A stretch of 64,000 nucleotides of DNA from Actinophytocola sp036555685 (lineage in GTDB: Bacteria; Actinomycetota; Actinomycetes; Mycobacteriales; Pseudonocardiaceae): positions 1 to 64,000 of the forward strand of contig NZ_DATBKY010000315.1 of the NCBI RefSeq assembly GCF_036555685.1, written 5' to 3'. The position numbers were made by a program, and so were the translations under genes. The notes beneath the pieces are model-generated. The model did no database searches and was not told where the DNA came from. It saw only the letters and a program-made list of their open reading frames with translations. This document shows, piece after piece, positions 24,602 through 33,417 of this stretch. Positions within the stretch are counted from its first letter, which is position 1, and every line of letters starts with the position of its first letter.

Positions 24602-24901
24602 GTGCCCAACATCTCCCGCGACGAGGTGGCCCACCTCGCGCGACTGGCCAGGCTAGCCGTCACCGACGCGGAACTAGACAAGTTCGCCGGCCAGCTGGAC
24701 GTGATCCTGCAGTCGGTGGCCCGGGTCGGCGAGGTCGCGGCCGACGACATCCCGCCGACGTCGCACGCGGTGCCGCTGCGCAACGTATTCCGCGCCGACG
24801 AGCCGCGGCCGGGACTCACCCAGGAGCAGGCGCTGTCCGGCGCGCCCGCCGTCGAGCAGGGCCGCTTCCGCGTCCCGCGCATCCTTGGGGAGGAAGCGTG
24901 A
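24602..24901 (+). CDS. gatC: Asp-tRNA(Asn)/Glu-tRNA(Gln) amidotransferase subunit C
   Basis: 99 residues, typical GatC: VAHLARLARLAVTDAELDKFAGQLDVILQSVARVGEVAADDIPPTSHAVPLRNVFRADEP region. It stabilises GatA and bridges it to GatB for transamidation of misacylated tRNA. GTG start. The stop (TGA) sits inside a GCGTGAGCGGGAGCGAG motif that is repeated at the gatA start 131 bases later. Confidence 0.95.
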   Translation: MPNISRDEVAHLARLARLAVTDAELDKFAGQLDVILQSVARVGEVAADDIPPTSHAVPLRNVFRADEPRPGLTQEQALSGAPAVEQGRFRVPRILGEEA

Positions 24902-25043
24902 GCGGGAGCGAGGGAGCGCGCGCCGTCTGGACTGAGGAGCGCGCGCAGGCGCGAGGAACGAGCGCCGAGCACGCGACGAGGGAAGACGGCGTGCTAGCGA
25001 CCGAGCGGAGCGAACCGGAGGCACGAGCGTGAGCGGGAGCGAG
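24896..25043. repeat. Duplicated gatC-gatA junction with intervening GC-rich insert
   Basis: GCGTGAGCGGGAGCGAG occurs at 24896-24912 (end of gatC) and again at 25027-25043 (start of gatA). The ~114 bases between contain GCGCGCCGTCT and AGACGGCGTGC as an inverted pair and strings such as GAGCGGAGCGAACCGG, resembling dispersed GAGCG-type repeats. In many actinobacteria gatC and gatA abut directly, so this looks like a small repeat insertion with target duplication (inference). Confidence 0.6.
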
Positions 25044-26552
25044 TTGAACCGCGGCACCGCGGCCGAGCTGGCCGCGCGGATCCACGCGGGCGAGGTCTCG
25101 TCCGTCGAGGTCACCCAGGCGCACCTGGACCGCATCGACGCCATCGACGCCACCGTGCACGCGTTCCTGCACGTGGACGCCGAGGGCGCGCTCGCCGCGG
25201 CCCGCGAGGTCGACGAGGACGTCGCCGCCGGCCGCCCGGTCGCCTCGCCGCTCGCCGGCGTCCCGCTCGCGCTCAAGGACGTCTTCGCCACGCGGGGGAT
25301 CCCGACCACGGTCGGCTCCAAGATCCTCGAGGGCTGGGTGCCGCCGTACGACGCGACCGTCACGCGCAAGCTGCGCGAGGCCGGCGTCGTCATCCTCGGC
25401 AAGACGAACATGGACGAGTTCGCGATGGGCTCGTCCACCGAGAACTCCGCGTACGGGGTAACCCACAACCCGTGGGACCTCGACCGGATCCCGGGCGGGT
25501 CGGGCGGCGGCTCGTCCGCGTCGCTCGCCGCCTTCGAGGCGCCGCTAGCGATCGGCACCGACACCGGCGGCTCGATCCGCCAGCCCGCGGCGGTCACCGG
25601 CACGGTCGGCGTCAAGCCAACCTACGGCGGCGTGTCCCGCTACGGGCTCGTCGCGTTCTCCTCCTCGCTCGACCAGGGCGGGCCGTGCGCGCGGACCGTG
25701 CTCGACGCGGCGCTGCTGCACGAGGTCATCGGCGGGTACGACCCGATGGACTCCACGTCCATCGACGGGCCGGTGCCGCCGGTCGTCGAGGCCGCCCGGC
25801 AGGGCGCGAGCGGCGACCTGACCGGCGTGCGGATCGGCGTGGTGCGCGAGTTCACCGGCGAGTGGTACCAGGACGGCGTGCTCGGCGCGTTCCGGCAGGC
25901 GGTCGAGACGCTGCGCGGTCTCGGCGCGGAGATCGTCGAGGTCTCCTGCCCGCACTTCGACTACGCGCTGCCGGCGTACTACCTGATCGCGCCGAGCGAG
26001 TGCTCCTCGAACCTCGCCCGGTTCGACGCGATGCGCTACGGGCTGCGCGTCGGCGACGACGGGAACGCGAGCGCCGAGCAGGTCATGGCGCTCACCCGCG
26101 AGGCCGGCTTCGGCGAGGAGGTCAAGCGCCGCATCATGATCGGCACCTACGCGTTGTCGTCCGGCTACTACGACGCCTACTACGGGCAGGCGCAGAAGGT
26201 CCGCACGCTGATCACGAACGACTTCACCAAGGCGTTCGCGGACGTCGACGTGCTCGTGTCGCCGACCACGCCGACCACCGCGTTCCGCATCGGCGAGCGG
26301 GTGGACGACCCGGTGGCCATGTACCGCGCGGACCTGTGCACGATCCCCGCGAACCTGGCCGGCACGCCGGCCCTGAGCGTCCCGGCCGGACTGTCCGAAC
26401 AGGACGGGCTGCCGGTCGGCCTGCAGGTGATGGCGCCGGCGCTCCAGGAGCAGCGCATGTACCGGGTGGCGGCCGCGTTCGAGGTCGCCCGCGACGCCGC
26501 CCAGGGCGGTCCACTGATCAACCGAGTCCCGCAGCTGGAGGTCGCCCGATGA
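25029..26552 (+). CDS. gatA: Asp-tRNA(Asn)/Glu-tRNA(Gln) amidotransferase subunit A (amidase)
   Basis: 507 residues, amidase-signature enzyme that releases ammonia from glutamine for GatB. Visible Ser-cisSer-Lys machinery: Lys in PLALKDVFATRG, the GGSGGGSSASLAA loop and TDTGGSIRQPAA (nucleophile Ser). GTG start. It follows gatC after an unusual 127-base gap with a repeat and overlaps gatB by 4 bases (ATGA). Confidence 0.97.
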   Translation: MSGSELNRGTAAELAARIHAGEVSSVEVTQAHLDRIDAIDATVHAFLHVDAEGALAAAREVDEDVAAGRPVASPLAGVPLALKDVFATRGIPTTVGSKILEGWVPPYDATVTRKLREAGVVILGKTNMDEFAMGSSTENSAYGVTHNPWDLDRIPGGSGGGSSASLAAFEAPLAIGTDTGGSIRQPAAVTGTVGVKPTYGGVSRYGLVAFSSSLDQGGPCARTVLDAALLHEVIGGYDPMDSTSIDGPVPPVVEAARQGASGDLTGVRIGVVREFTGEWYQDGVLGAFRQAVETLRGLGAEIVEVSCPHFDYALPAYYLIAPSECSSNLARFDAMRYGLRVGDDGNASAEQVMALTREAGFGEEVKRRIMIGTYALSSGYYDAYYGQAQKVRTLITNDFTKAFADVDVLVSPTTPTTAFRIGERVDDPVAMYRADLCTIPANLAGTPALSVPAGLSEQDGLPVGLQVMAPALQEQRMYRVAAAFEVARDAAQGGPLINRVPQLEVAR

Positions 26553-28045
26553 CCGCCCCCGTCCTCGACTACGACGAGGTGATCGAGCGCTTCGACCCGG
26601 TGCTCGGCCTCGAGGTGCACGTCGAGCTGAACACGAACACCAAGATGTTCTGCGGCTGCCCGACGGCGTTCGGCGCGGAGCCGAACACCCAGGTGTGCCC
26701 GGTGTGCCTCGGCCTGCCCGGCTCGCTGCCGGTGCTCAACGGCAAGGGCGTCGAGTCGGCGATCCGCATCGGGCTCGCGCTCGGCTGCGACATCGCGGAG
26801 TGGTGCCGGTTCGCGCGGAAGAACTACTTCTACCCGGACATGCCGAAGAACTTCCAGACCTCCCAGTACGACGAGCCGATCGCGTACAACGGCGTGCTGA
26901 ACCTGGAGCTCGCCGACGGCTCTGTCGTCGAGGTCGGCATCGAGCGCGCGCACATGGAGGAGGACACCGGCAAGTCGCTGCACGTCGGCGGCGCGACCGG
27001 GCGCATCCACGGCGCCGCGCACTCGCTGCTCGACTACAACCGGGCCGGCGTCCCGCTGATCGAGATCGTCACGAAGCCGATCACCGGCACCGGTGCCCGC
27101 GCGCCGGAGGTGGCGCGCGCGTACGTGACGGCGCTGCGGGACCTGCTGCGGGCGCTGGACGTGTCGGACGTCCGGATGGACCAGGGGTCGCTGCGCTGCG
27201 ACGCGAACGTGTCGCTGATGCCGCGTGGTACCACGGAGTTCGGCACCCGCACGGAGACGAAGAACGTCAACTCGCTGCGCAGCGTCGAGCGCGCGGTGCG
27301 CTACGAGATGACCCGGCAGGCCGCGCTGCTGACCGATGGCGGCACGGTGCTGCAAGAGACCCGCCACTTCGACGAGGGCACCGGCACGACCTCGGCCGGC
27401 CGGCGCAAGGAGACCTCGGAGGACTACCGGTACTTCCCGGAGCCCGACCTGGTGCCGATCGCGCCGTCGGGGGAGTGGGTGGACAAGCTGCGCGCGACGC
27501 TGCCGGAGATGCCGTGGCAGCGGCGCAAGCGGATCCAGGAGGAGTGGCAGCTGTCGGACCTGGAGCTGCGCGACCTGGTGAACGCGGGCGCGGTCGAGCT
27601 CGTCGCGTCCACTGTGGACGCGGGCGCGGCGCCGGCCGAGGCGCGGGCGTGGTGGGTCAACTACCTGGCCCAGGAGGCCAACTCGCGCGGCGTGGAGCTG
27701 GGCGAGCTGCCGATCACGCCGGCGCAGGTCGCGCGCGTGGCGGCGCTGGTTTCCGGGGGTTCGCTGACGAACAAGCTGGCGCGCGAGGTCGTGGACGGCG
27801 TGCTGGCGGGCGAGGGCGAGCCGGACGAGGTCGTGGCGGCCCGGGGCCTCGCGGTGGTGTCGGACGACTCGGCCCTGCACGCCGCGATCGACGAGGCACT
27901 GGCCGCCCAACCGGACGTGGCGGACAAGATCCGCGGCGGCAAGGTCCAGGCGGCGGGTGCCATCGTGGGCGCGGTCATGAAGGCGACGAAGGGCAAGGCG
28001 GACGCCAAGCGAGTCCGCGAGCTGATCCTCGAACGCTGCACCTAA
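26549..28045 (+). CDS. gatB: Asp-tRNA(Asn)/Glu-tRNA(Gln) amidotransferase subunit B
   Basis: 498 residues, full-length GatB. N-terminal cradle LGLEVHVELNTNTKMFCGCPTAFG, zinc ligands CGC...CPVC, YFYPDMPKNFQTSQYDEPI, RVDQGSLRCDANVS-like block (RMDQGSLRCDANVS). C-terminal YqeY-like tRNA-binding tail ending in RVRELILERCT. It phosphorylates and amidates misacylated tRNA. ATG overlaps the gatA stop. Followed by a large repeat mosaic. Confidence 0.97.
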   Translation: MTAPVLDYDEVIERFDPVLGLEVHVELNTNTKMFCGCPTAFGAEPNTQVCPVCLGLPGSLPVLNGKGVESAIRIGLALGCDIAEWCRFARKNYFYPDMPKNFQTSQYDEPIAYNGVLNLELADGSVVEVGIERAHMEEDTGKSLHVGGATGRIHGAAHSLLDYNRAGVPLIEIVTKPITGTGARAPEVARAYVTALRDLLRALDVSDVRMDQGSLRCDANVSLMPRGTTEFGTRTETKNVNSLRSVERAVRYEMTRQAALLTDGGTVLQETRHFDEGTGTTSAGRRKETSEDYRYFPEPDLVPIAPSGEWVDKLRATLPEMPWQRRKRIQEEWQLSDLELRDLVNAGAVELVASTVDAGAAPAEARAWWVNYLAQEANSRGVELGELPITPAQVARVAALVSGGSLTNKLAREVVDGVLAGEGEPDEVVAARGLAVVSDDSALHAAIDEALAAQPDVADKIRGGKVQAAGAIVGAVMKATKGKADAKRVRELILERCT

Positions 28046-28048
28046 CCC

Positions 28049-28393
28049 CGCGAGCCCCCCGTCCCAGCCCGCGAGCCCCCGTTCCGGCTCGCGAGTCCCC
28101 CGTTCCGCCTCGCGAGTCCAACCCCCAGCCCTCGCGAGTCCAACGCCCAGCCCTCGCGAGTCCAACCCCCAGCCCCGGCCCGGACGTTGGACTCGCCCGG
28201 CGCGAGCGTTGGACTCGCCCGTGTTGAGCGTCGGACTCGCCCGCGTGTCCAACCTCCAGCCCCCGCGTGTCCAACCCCCAGCCCTCGCGAGTCCAACCCC
28301 CAGTCCCCGCGTGTCCAACGCCCAGCCCGGCCCGGACGTTGGACTCGCCCGGCGCGAGCGTTGGACTCGCCCGTGCTGAGCGTTGGACTCGCG
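28049..28393. repeat. Mosaic array of ~16 GAGTCCAAC repeats in both orientations
   Basis: Fills the gap between gatB and the SARP gene. About ten forward units of the type CGCGAGTCCAACCCCCAGCC (starts near 28049, 28070, 28090, 28111, 28133, 28155, 28242, 28264, 28286, 28308; period 20-22) alternate with six reverse units of the type GAGCGTTGGACTCGCCC. A ~70-base block (28171-28241) of reverse units is repeated at ~28324-28393. Adjacent opposite units can pair into long hairpins. Not CRISPR: no unique spacers. Similar dispersed repeats occur in Pseudonocardiaceae genomes (recalled). Confidence 0.85.
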
Positions 28394-28442
28394 GGGATTG
28401 GTCGGCGGGTGGACGAAGTGGCGTGGTTACCATGCCCGCGCG

Positions 28443-31424
28443 ATGAGTGCGAAGTACGGGGTTCTCGGGCCCTTGCAGATCACCGGTCACGACGGGCAGG
28501 GGTTGCGCCTGCGCGGTGACCGGCAGCGCTCGCTGCTCGCCATGCTCCTGTTCCACGCCAACAAGCAGGTGACGACCGACCGGCTAGTCGACGCGCTCTG
28601 GCCCGACGTGCCGCCCAAGTCGTACGCCTCCAACCTGCACACCTACGTCTCCCGCCTCCGCGAGCGGCTCGGGCCCATCGACAACACCGGACGCGGCTAC
28701 CGGCTCCGCGTCGAGGACGACGACCTGGACCTGCTCGTCTTCCGGCGGGAGGCCGCCATGGGCCGCGCCACCCGCGATCCGCGCCTGGCCGCCGCCCACC
28801 TGCGCCGCGCGCTCGCGCAGTGGCGCGACCGGCCCCTCGCCGACCTGACCGTGCCGCAGCTCGACGCCGAGGTGGCCCGGCTCGAGGCCGAGCGCTGGGC
28901 CGTCTTCGAGGACTGCGTCGAGGCCGAGCTCGCCGCCGGCCGGCACGCGGATCTCGTCGGCGAGCTGCAGGTGGCCGTCGCCGAGCATCCGTTGCGGGAG
29001 CGGCTCGTCGGGCTGCTGATGACCGCGCTCTGGCGCTCCGGCCGGCAGGTCGAGGCGCTCGACGCCTACCGCAGGACCCGCGCCACGCTGATCGACGAGA
29101 CCGGCCTGGAGCCCGGCGCCGAGCTGCGCGAGGTGCACGCCGCGATCCTCCGCGGCGACGACGCGAACCAGGACGGCAAGCACACCTGGCCGATCTGCCA
29201 GCTGCCCGCCGAGGTCCTCGACTTCACCGGCCGCGGCGAGCTGGTCGACGAGCTGACCGCCACCCTCGCCGAGCGGCGCGCGCCCGTCGTCGTGCTCAGC
29301 GGGGAGCCCGGCGTCGGCAAGAGCATGCTCGCGGTCCGGGTGGCCCACCGCGTCCGCGACGCCTTTCCCGACGGCCAGCTCTTCGCCCACCTCGCCGGCG
29401 CCACCGACCCGCGCGAGGTCGGCGACGTCCTCGCCGACCTGCTCCGCACGCTCGGCGTCACCGGCCCGGCCATCCCCGACGACCTGCACGCCAAGGCCGC
29501 CGTCCTGCGCAGCCGCCTCGCCGACCGCAAGGTCCTCCTCGTCCTCGACGACGCCGCGAGCCCGGCCCAGATCCGCGCGCTCGCCCCGGGCACGGCCACC
29601 AGCGCCGTGCTCGTCACGAGCCGCCTGCGCCTTTCCGGCCTCGCCGGCGCGCACCGGGTCACGGTGCCGCCGTTCACCGACGCCGAGGCCGCCGAGCTGC
29701 TCGAGCGCGTCGCCGGCGTGCGGGTCGGCGGGGACCCGGCCGGCGCCGAGCGGATCGCCGCCGCGTGCGGGAACCTGCCGCTGGCCCTGCGGATCGCCGC
29801 GACGCGGCTGTCGCTGCGCCCGCAGCTGCGGCTGACCGAGCTGGCCGACCGGCTCGCCGACGAGCGCCGCCGGCTCGACGAGCTGACCGTCAGCGACCTG
29901 CAGATCCGCGCCGGCCTCGCGCTGAGCTACGACGCGCTGACCGAGCCCGCCCGTTACCTGTTCCGCCTCATCGGCCAGGTCGACGTCGCCGACCACCCGG
30001 CCTGGGGCCTCGCCCTGCTGCTCGACGGCCCGGAGGGCGAGGCCGCGGTCGAGGAGCTGGTCGAGTCGAGCCTGCTGCAGCCCGCCGGGGTGGACGCCTG
30101 CGGCGAGCCGCGGTTCGTCATGCACGACATCGTCCGCGCGTACGCCACCGAGCGGGCCCACGAACACCTCGGCCGGCCCGAGGAGGCCGGCACGCGGCTC
30201 GTCCTCGCCGGCTACGCCCTCACCGACCTGCTGGCCCGCCGCCTGCCGCGGGTCTCGCCACTGCCGCCGCGCGTGCCGGACCTGCCTACGCCGCCCATCT
30301 CGCGCGAGACCATGCGCCGCATGCTCGCCGACCCCGAGGCGTGGTTCGCCCACGAGCGGCCGACGCTGGTGGCCGGCATCGGCCGGCTGTGCCGGGTCGA
30401 CGACTTCTGCGACGGCGAGTACGTCCTCGCCGCCGAGATGTTCGACCGGCTCGCCGCGTACCTGTGGCTGCACGGCTACTACGCCGACCTGCGCTTCTGC
30501 GCCGAGGCCCTGGCCGCCGCGGCGCGCGAGGCCGGCGACGAGCTCGTCGAGGTCCGCGCCGAGGCCGTGCTCGTCCGGCTGCTGCACCTGCGCGGTGGCT
30601 ACGCCCACGCGGTCACCCGGTACCGAAGATGCGCCGAGCGGCTCGCCCGGCTCGGCGACGGCCGCACGGGGGCCTGGGTGCTGACCAACCTGGCGGACTG
30701 CCTCACCGGGCTCGGCGAGCCGGAGGAGGCGCTGCTCATGGCCGGCCGGGCGGCCAAGGTGGCGGACCCGGACGACGACTTCGCCGCGCTCTGCGTGCTG
30801 CGTGCCCGCGCGGCGGCGCTGAACCGGCTCGGCCGGCCCGCGGAGGCGGTGCGCCTCGACATGGCGGCGCTGGAGGTCGCGCGCCGCGGCGAGGAGCGGC
30901 GGACGGTCGCGCTCGCGCTGCAGAGCCTGTCGTGGAGCCTCGCGCTGACCGGCGACCTGGACCGGGCGGCGGTTGCCGCCCGGGACTCGGTCTCGTTGCT
31001 GCGCGGCACGACCGCGCGCGCGTCGCTGGCCCGCTCGCTGCGCACGCTCGGCGCGATCCTCGCCGGCCAGGGCAGGCGCGCGGACGCGGTCGAGGCGTTC
31101 GGCGAGGGCAGGCGCATCGCGGTGGAGATCAACGAGCGGCCGCGCGAGCTGTCGTGCTCGCGGGCGCTCGCGGCGAGCTGGGTGGGCACCGGCCGGGCCG
31201 CCGAGGCGGTCCCGGAGCTGCACCGGTGCCTCGCCGCGTACCGCGAGATGGGCAGCCAGGCGTCGGTCACGGTGACGCTGCGGCTGCTGGCCGCCGCGTA
31301 CGAGGCGCTCGGCGACCACCCGGCCGCCGCGTCGGCCCGCGACGAGGCCGGCCGGCTCACCGACCCGCGCGACGCGAGCACCACCACGCTCACCCGCCTG
31401 CTCCTCACGCTCACCCGTCCCTAG
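28443..31424 (+). CDS. SARP/AfsR-like regulator with NB-ARC and TPR domains
   Basis: 993 residues. OmpR-like DNA-binding domain (residues ~1-90; LRGDRQRSLLAMLLFHANKQVTTDRLVDALWP), bacterial transcriptional activation domain (~95-240), NB-ARC ATPase with Walker A GEPGVGKS and LLVLDDA (~260-550), then TPR-rich C-terminus (~600-990). This is the AfsR architecture, which integrates phosphorylation or ligand signals to activate secondary metabolism genes. ATG at 28443 is right at the start of the winged helix. No biosynthetic cluster adjoins it. Transcription ends at a strong hairpin (31440-31476). Confidence 0.92.
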   Translation: MSAKYGVLGPLQITGHDGQGLRLRGDRQRSLLAMLLFHANKQVTTDRLVDALWPDVPPKSYASNLHTYVSRLRERLGPIDNTGRGYRLRVEDDDLDLLVFRREAAMGRATRDPRLAAAHLRRALAQWRDRPLADLTVPQLDAEVARLEAERWAVFEDCVEAELAAGRHADLVGELQVAVAEHPLRERLVGLLMTALWRSGRQVEALDAYRRTRATLIDETGLEPGAELREVHAAILRGDDANQDGKHTWPICQLPAEVLDFTGRGELVDELTATLAERRAPVVVLSGEPGVGKSMLAVRVAHRVRDAFPDGQLFAHLAGATDPREVGDVLADLLRTLGVTGPAIPDDLHAKAAVLRSRLADRKVLLVLDDAASPAQIRALAPGTATSAVLVTSRLRLSGLAGAHRVTVPPFTDAEAAELLERVAGVRVGGDPAGAERIAAACGNLPLALRIAATRLSLRPQLRLTELADRLADERRRLDELTVSDLQIRAGLALSYDALTEPARYLFRLIGQVDVADHPAWGLALLLDGPEGEAAVEELVESSLLQPAGVDACGEPRFVMHDIVRAYATERAHEHLGRPEEAGTRLVLAGYALTDLLARRLPRVSPLPPRVPDLPTPPISRETMRRMLADPEAWFAHERPTLVAGIGRLCRVDDFCDGEYVLAAEMFDRLAAYLWLHGYYADLRFCAEALAAAAREAGDELVEVRAEAVLVRLLHLRGGYAHAVTRYRRCAERLARLGDGRTGAWVLTNLADCLTGLGEPEEALLMAGRAAKVADPDDDFAALCVLRARAAALNRLGRPAEAVRLDMAALEVARRGEERRTVALALQSLSWSLALTGDLDRAAVAARDSVSLLRGTTARASLARSLRTLGAILAGQGRRADAVEAFGEGRRIAVEINERPRELSCSRALAASWVGTGRAAEAVPELHRCLAAYREMGSQASVTVTLRLLAAAYEALGDHPAAASARDEAGRLTDPRDASTTTLTRLLLTLTRP

Positions 31425-31439
31425 CCCGCTCAGCAGAAC

Positions 31440-31476
31440 GGGTGCCGGACGCGTCCCTCCCGTGCGTCCGGCACCC
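31440..31476. terminator. Strong hairpin between convergent genes
   Basis: GGGTGCCGGACGC (31440-31452) pairs perfectly with GCGTCCGGCACCC (31464-31476) around an 11-base loop. It is 15 bases after the SARP stop and 29 bases beyond the stop of the opposing membrane gene, so it can serve both strands. Confidence 0.8.
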
Positions 31477-31505
31477 GGCCTTCCCCTGCTGTAGCGGCCG
31501 GTCCC

Positions 31506-32024
31506 CTACGCGGCCGCCTTCGCGTAGCGGCCGTTCGCCGGCAGCCACGTGAAGATGATCGACAGCACCGCGCCGAGGATCGTCACCAGCGACAGCATGG
31601 CCATCGTGGTGGTGGTCTCGTCGGCGACGATGATGCCGGCGAACGCGAACGCCGCCAGCGCCGAGACGGTCACCAGGGCGCGGGCCCACGTGGCGGCCTT
31701 GCGCATCAGCAGCGCGAACACGACGAGCAGGACGCCGGCCACGAGCGCCATGTAGCCGCGCATGGCGAAGGTCGACTCGAAGTCGTCCAGCGACGAGTAG
31801 CCGGCGATCTGCACGGCGGACTCGAGGTTGGCGTCGGTCAGCGCCTCGGGCGGCAGGCCCGAGTCGGCGAGGATGTCCTTGATCAGGTCACTGCCGCCGG
31901 TGGCGATGATGAGGCCGTTCACGATCGACGCGATCGCGGTCAGCACGGTGATGACGATGGCTGTGGTGAGCGTGCCGGGGCGGCGCGCCGCTGACCGCTC
32001 GGGTGTCACGGGGTATGCGGACAC
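31506..32024 (-). CDS. Four-helix membrane protein, unknown function
   Basis: 172 residues. Hydrophobic helices near residues 20-42, 88-107, 115-137 and 142-163. The loop between helix 1 and 2 is extracytoplasmic-looking (SDLIKDILADSGLPPEALTDANLESAVQIAGYSSLDDFESTF). GTG at 32024 is chosen because AAGGAGAA lies 9 bases upstream. No family recognised; it looks like a small actinobacterial integral membrane protein of the DUF-type seen with Tat/SPFH-free contexts. Confidence 0.75.
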   Translation of the reverse strand: MSAYPVTPERSAARRPGTLTTAIVITVLTAIASIVNGLIIATGGSDLIKDILADSGLPPEALTDANLESAVQIAGYSSLDDFESTFAMRGYMALVAGVLLVVFALLMRKAATWARALVTVSALAAFAFAGIIVADETTTTMAMLSLVTILGAVLSIIFTWLPANGRYAKAAA

Positions 32025-32174
32025 GTGCGTACTTCTCCTTGACTGGCTTTCCGGTGTGGAGATGACCCTCGGATCGCGGCACCCTCGGGCCGCGTGGCCA
32101 CCCAGCGCGGAACAGTAGGAGAGCCGTCCACACGGAAAGCACACAGAACGCGCGCGAAGTGTGTGCCGGCCGGA

Positions 32175-33365
32175 TCAGTCCGGGCCGCCGCCCCCGCCGC
32201 CCTGCAGCACGGTCACCAGCACGGCCCGGTCGTCGCTGGACACGGGCTTGCCGCCGTCCTTGTTGACCGTCCCGGCCACCGCCAGCCGCTCGTTGATGAG
32301 GTCGAACCCCGACAGCCGGCCGAAGCCCTCTTCGGCCGCCATCATGACCTCGGGCTTGCCGCTGAACGAGCCGTCCTGGGCGATCGGCAGGTTCTGCAGG
32401 TTCCCGGCCTTGGCGGTCACGACCCACAGCGCGTCCGGGGTCGACGCGCAGCCCGCCACGCCGGGCCGGTCCGGCCAGGTCCACGCCGGCGAGCCGAGCG
32501 GCTTGCCCGGCTGCAGGTGGTACAGCAGGTCCGCGGTCGGACCGCGGTCGGTGACCCACATGCGCGAGCCGTCCATCGACGCGCACAGCCCGCCGGGCGA
32601 GTTCAGCCCGCTCGCCACGACGCGGGTCGGCGTGGGGTTGTCCGGCGCGGGCTGCCCGGACTCGTCGATGCGCAGGACCTTGCCGGCCAGCGAGGCCGGG
32701 TTCTTCGCCTGCGCGGGGTTGCCGGCGTTGCCGGTGGCGAGCAGCAGCGCGCCGCGGTGGTCGAGCGCCAGCGCGCCCGCGTTGCCGCTGCGCCCGCGCG
32801 GGATGCCGGTCAGGACGGGCTTGGGGGTGTCGCCGGGCGCGATGCGCACCAGGCGGTTGTCGGTCGCCGTCGTGATGTATGCGAACAGCAGCTGGTCCTC
32901 GGCGTAGCTGGGGGACAGGGCCAGGCCGGTGAGCCCGCCGTCCGTGCGCGCGTCCACCGGGAGCTTCGCGACGACCTGCGGTGGCACCCCGCGCTTGACG
33001 CGCAGGATCCGCCCGGTGTCCCGCTCGCCGACCAGCGCGGACGGCTCCTGGCCGTCACCCGGCACCGCCGCCACGGCGACGACCGTGGACATGCAGGTGC
33101 CGATCACGGCCGGGTTGTAGTCCTTGCAGCCGTTGGGCGGTGGCACGTCCTGCGGTTTCGGCTGCTCGGTGGGGCTCGAGCTACCGGCGCCGCCACCCTC
33201 GCCGGGCACCTGCGGGTTGGGCGCGGCCTGGGGGGTCAGCTCGCTCTGCGGGTGCCATTCCTCGGGCTGGTCGGTGAACGTCGCGCAGCCCGCGGTCAGC
33301 CCGGCGGCCAGCACGGTGCCGCCGACCGTGACGCCGGCCACCAGCGTCCGCCACCGCGCTCCCAT
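32175..33365 (-). CDS. Lipoprotein, PQQ-type sugar dehydrogenase-like propeller
   Basis: 396 residues. Signal peptide with lipobox LTAGC (residues ~19-23), a Pro/Glu-rich linker, then a soluble glucose/sorbosone dehydrogenase-like six-bladed propeller: GGLTGLALSPSYAEDQLLFAYIT, NAGALALDHRGALLLATGNAG, KVLRIDESGQPAPDNP, VVASGLNSPGG. The linker and a GCKDYNPAVIGTC disulfide candidate suggest an exported, anchored protein. ATG at 33365 starts the signal peptide; an upstream frame extension is not real coding. Activity not proven. Confidence 0.83.
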   Translation of the reverse strand: MGARWRTLVAGVTVGGTVLAAGLTAGCATFTDQPEEWHPQSELTPQAAPNPQVPGEGGGAGSSSPTEQPKPQDVPPPNGCKDYNPAVIGTCMSTVVAVAAVPGDGQEPSALVGERDTGRILRVKRGVPPQVVAKLPVDARTDGGLTGLALSPSYAEDQLLFAYITTATDNRLVRIAPGDTPKPVLTGIPRGRSGNAGALALDHRGALLLATGNAGNPAQAKNPASLAGKVLRIDESGQPAPDNPTPTRVVASGLNSPGGLCASMDGSRMWVTDRGPTADLLYHLQPGKPLGSPAWTWPDRPGVAGCASTPDALWVVTAKAGNLQNLPIAQDGSFSGKPEVMMAAEEGFGRLSGFDLINERLAVAGTVNKDGGKPVSSDDRAVLVTVLQGGGGGGPD

Positions 33366-33417
33366 GTGCTCCAAGCTAGGTCCCGGTCCGTGAACAACAC
33401 GTGAGAGGGTGGGCCGC

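Noticed and set aside
28049..28393. Possible CRISPR array
   Set aside because: Units vary and occur in both orientations with no unique spacers of constant length, and no cas genes are present.
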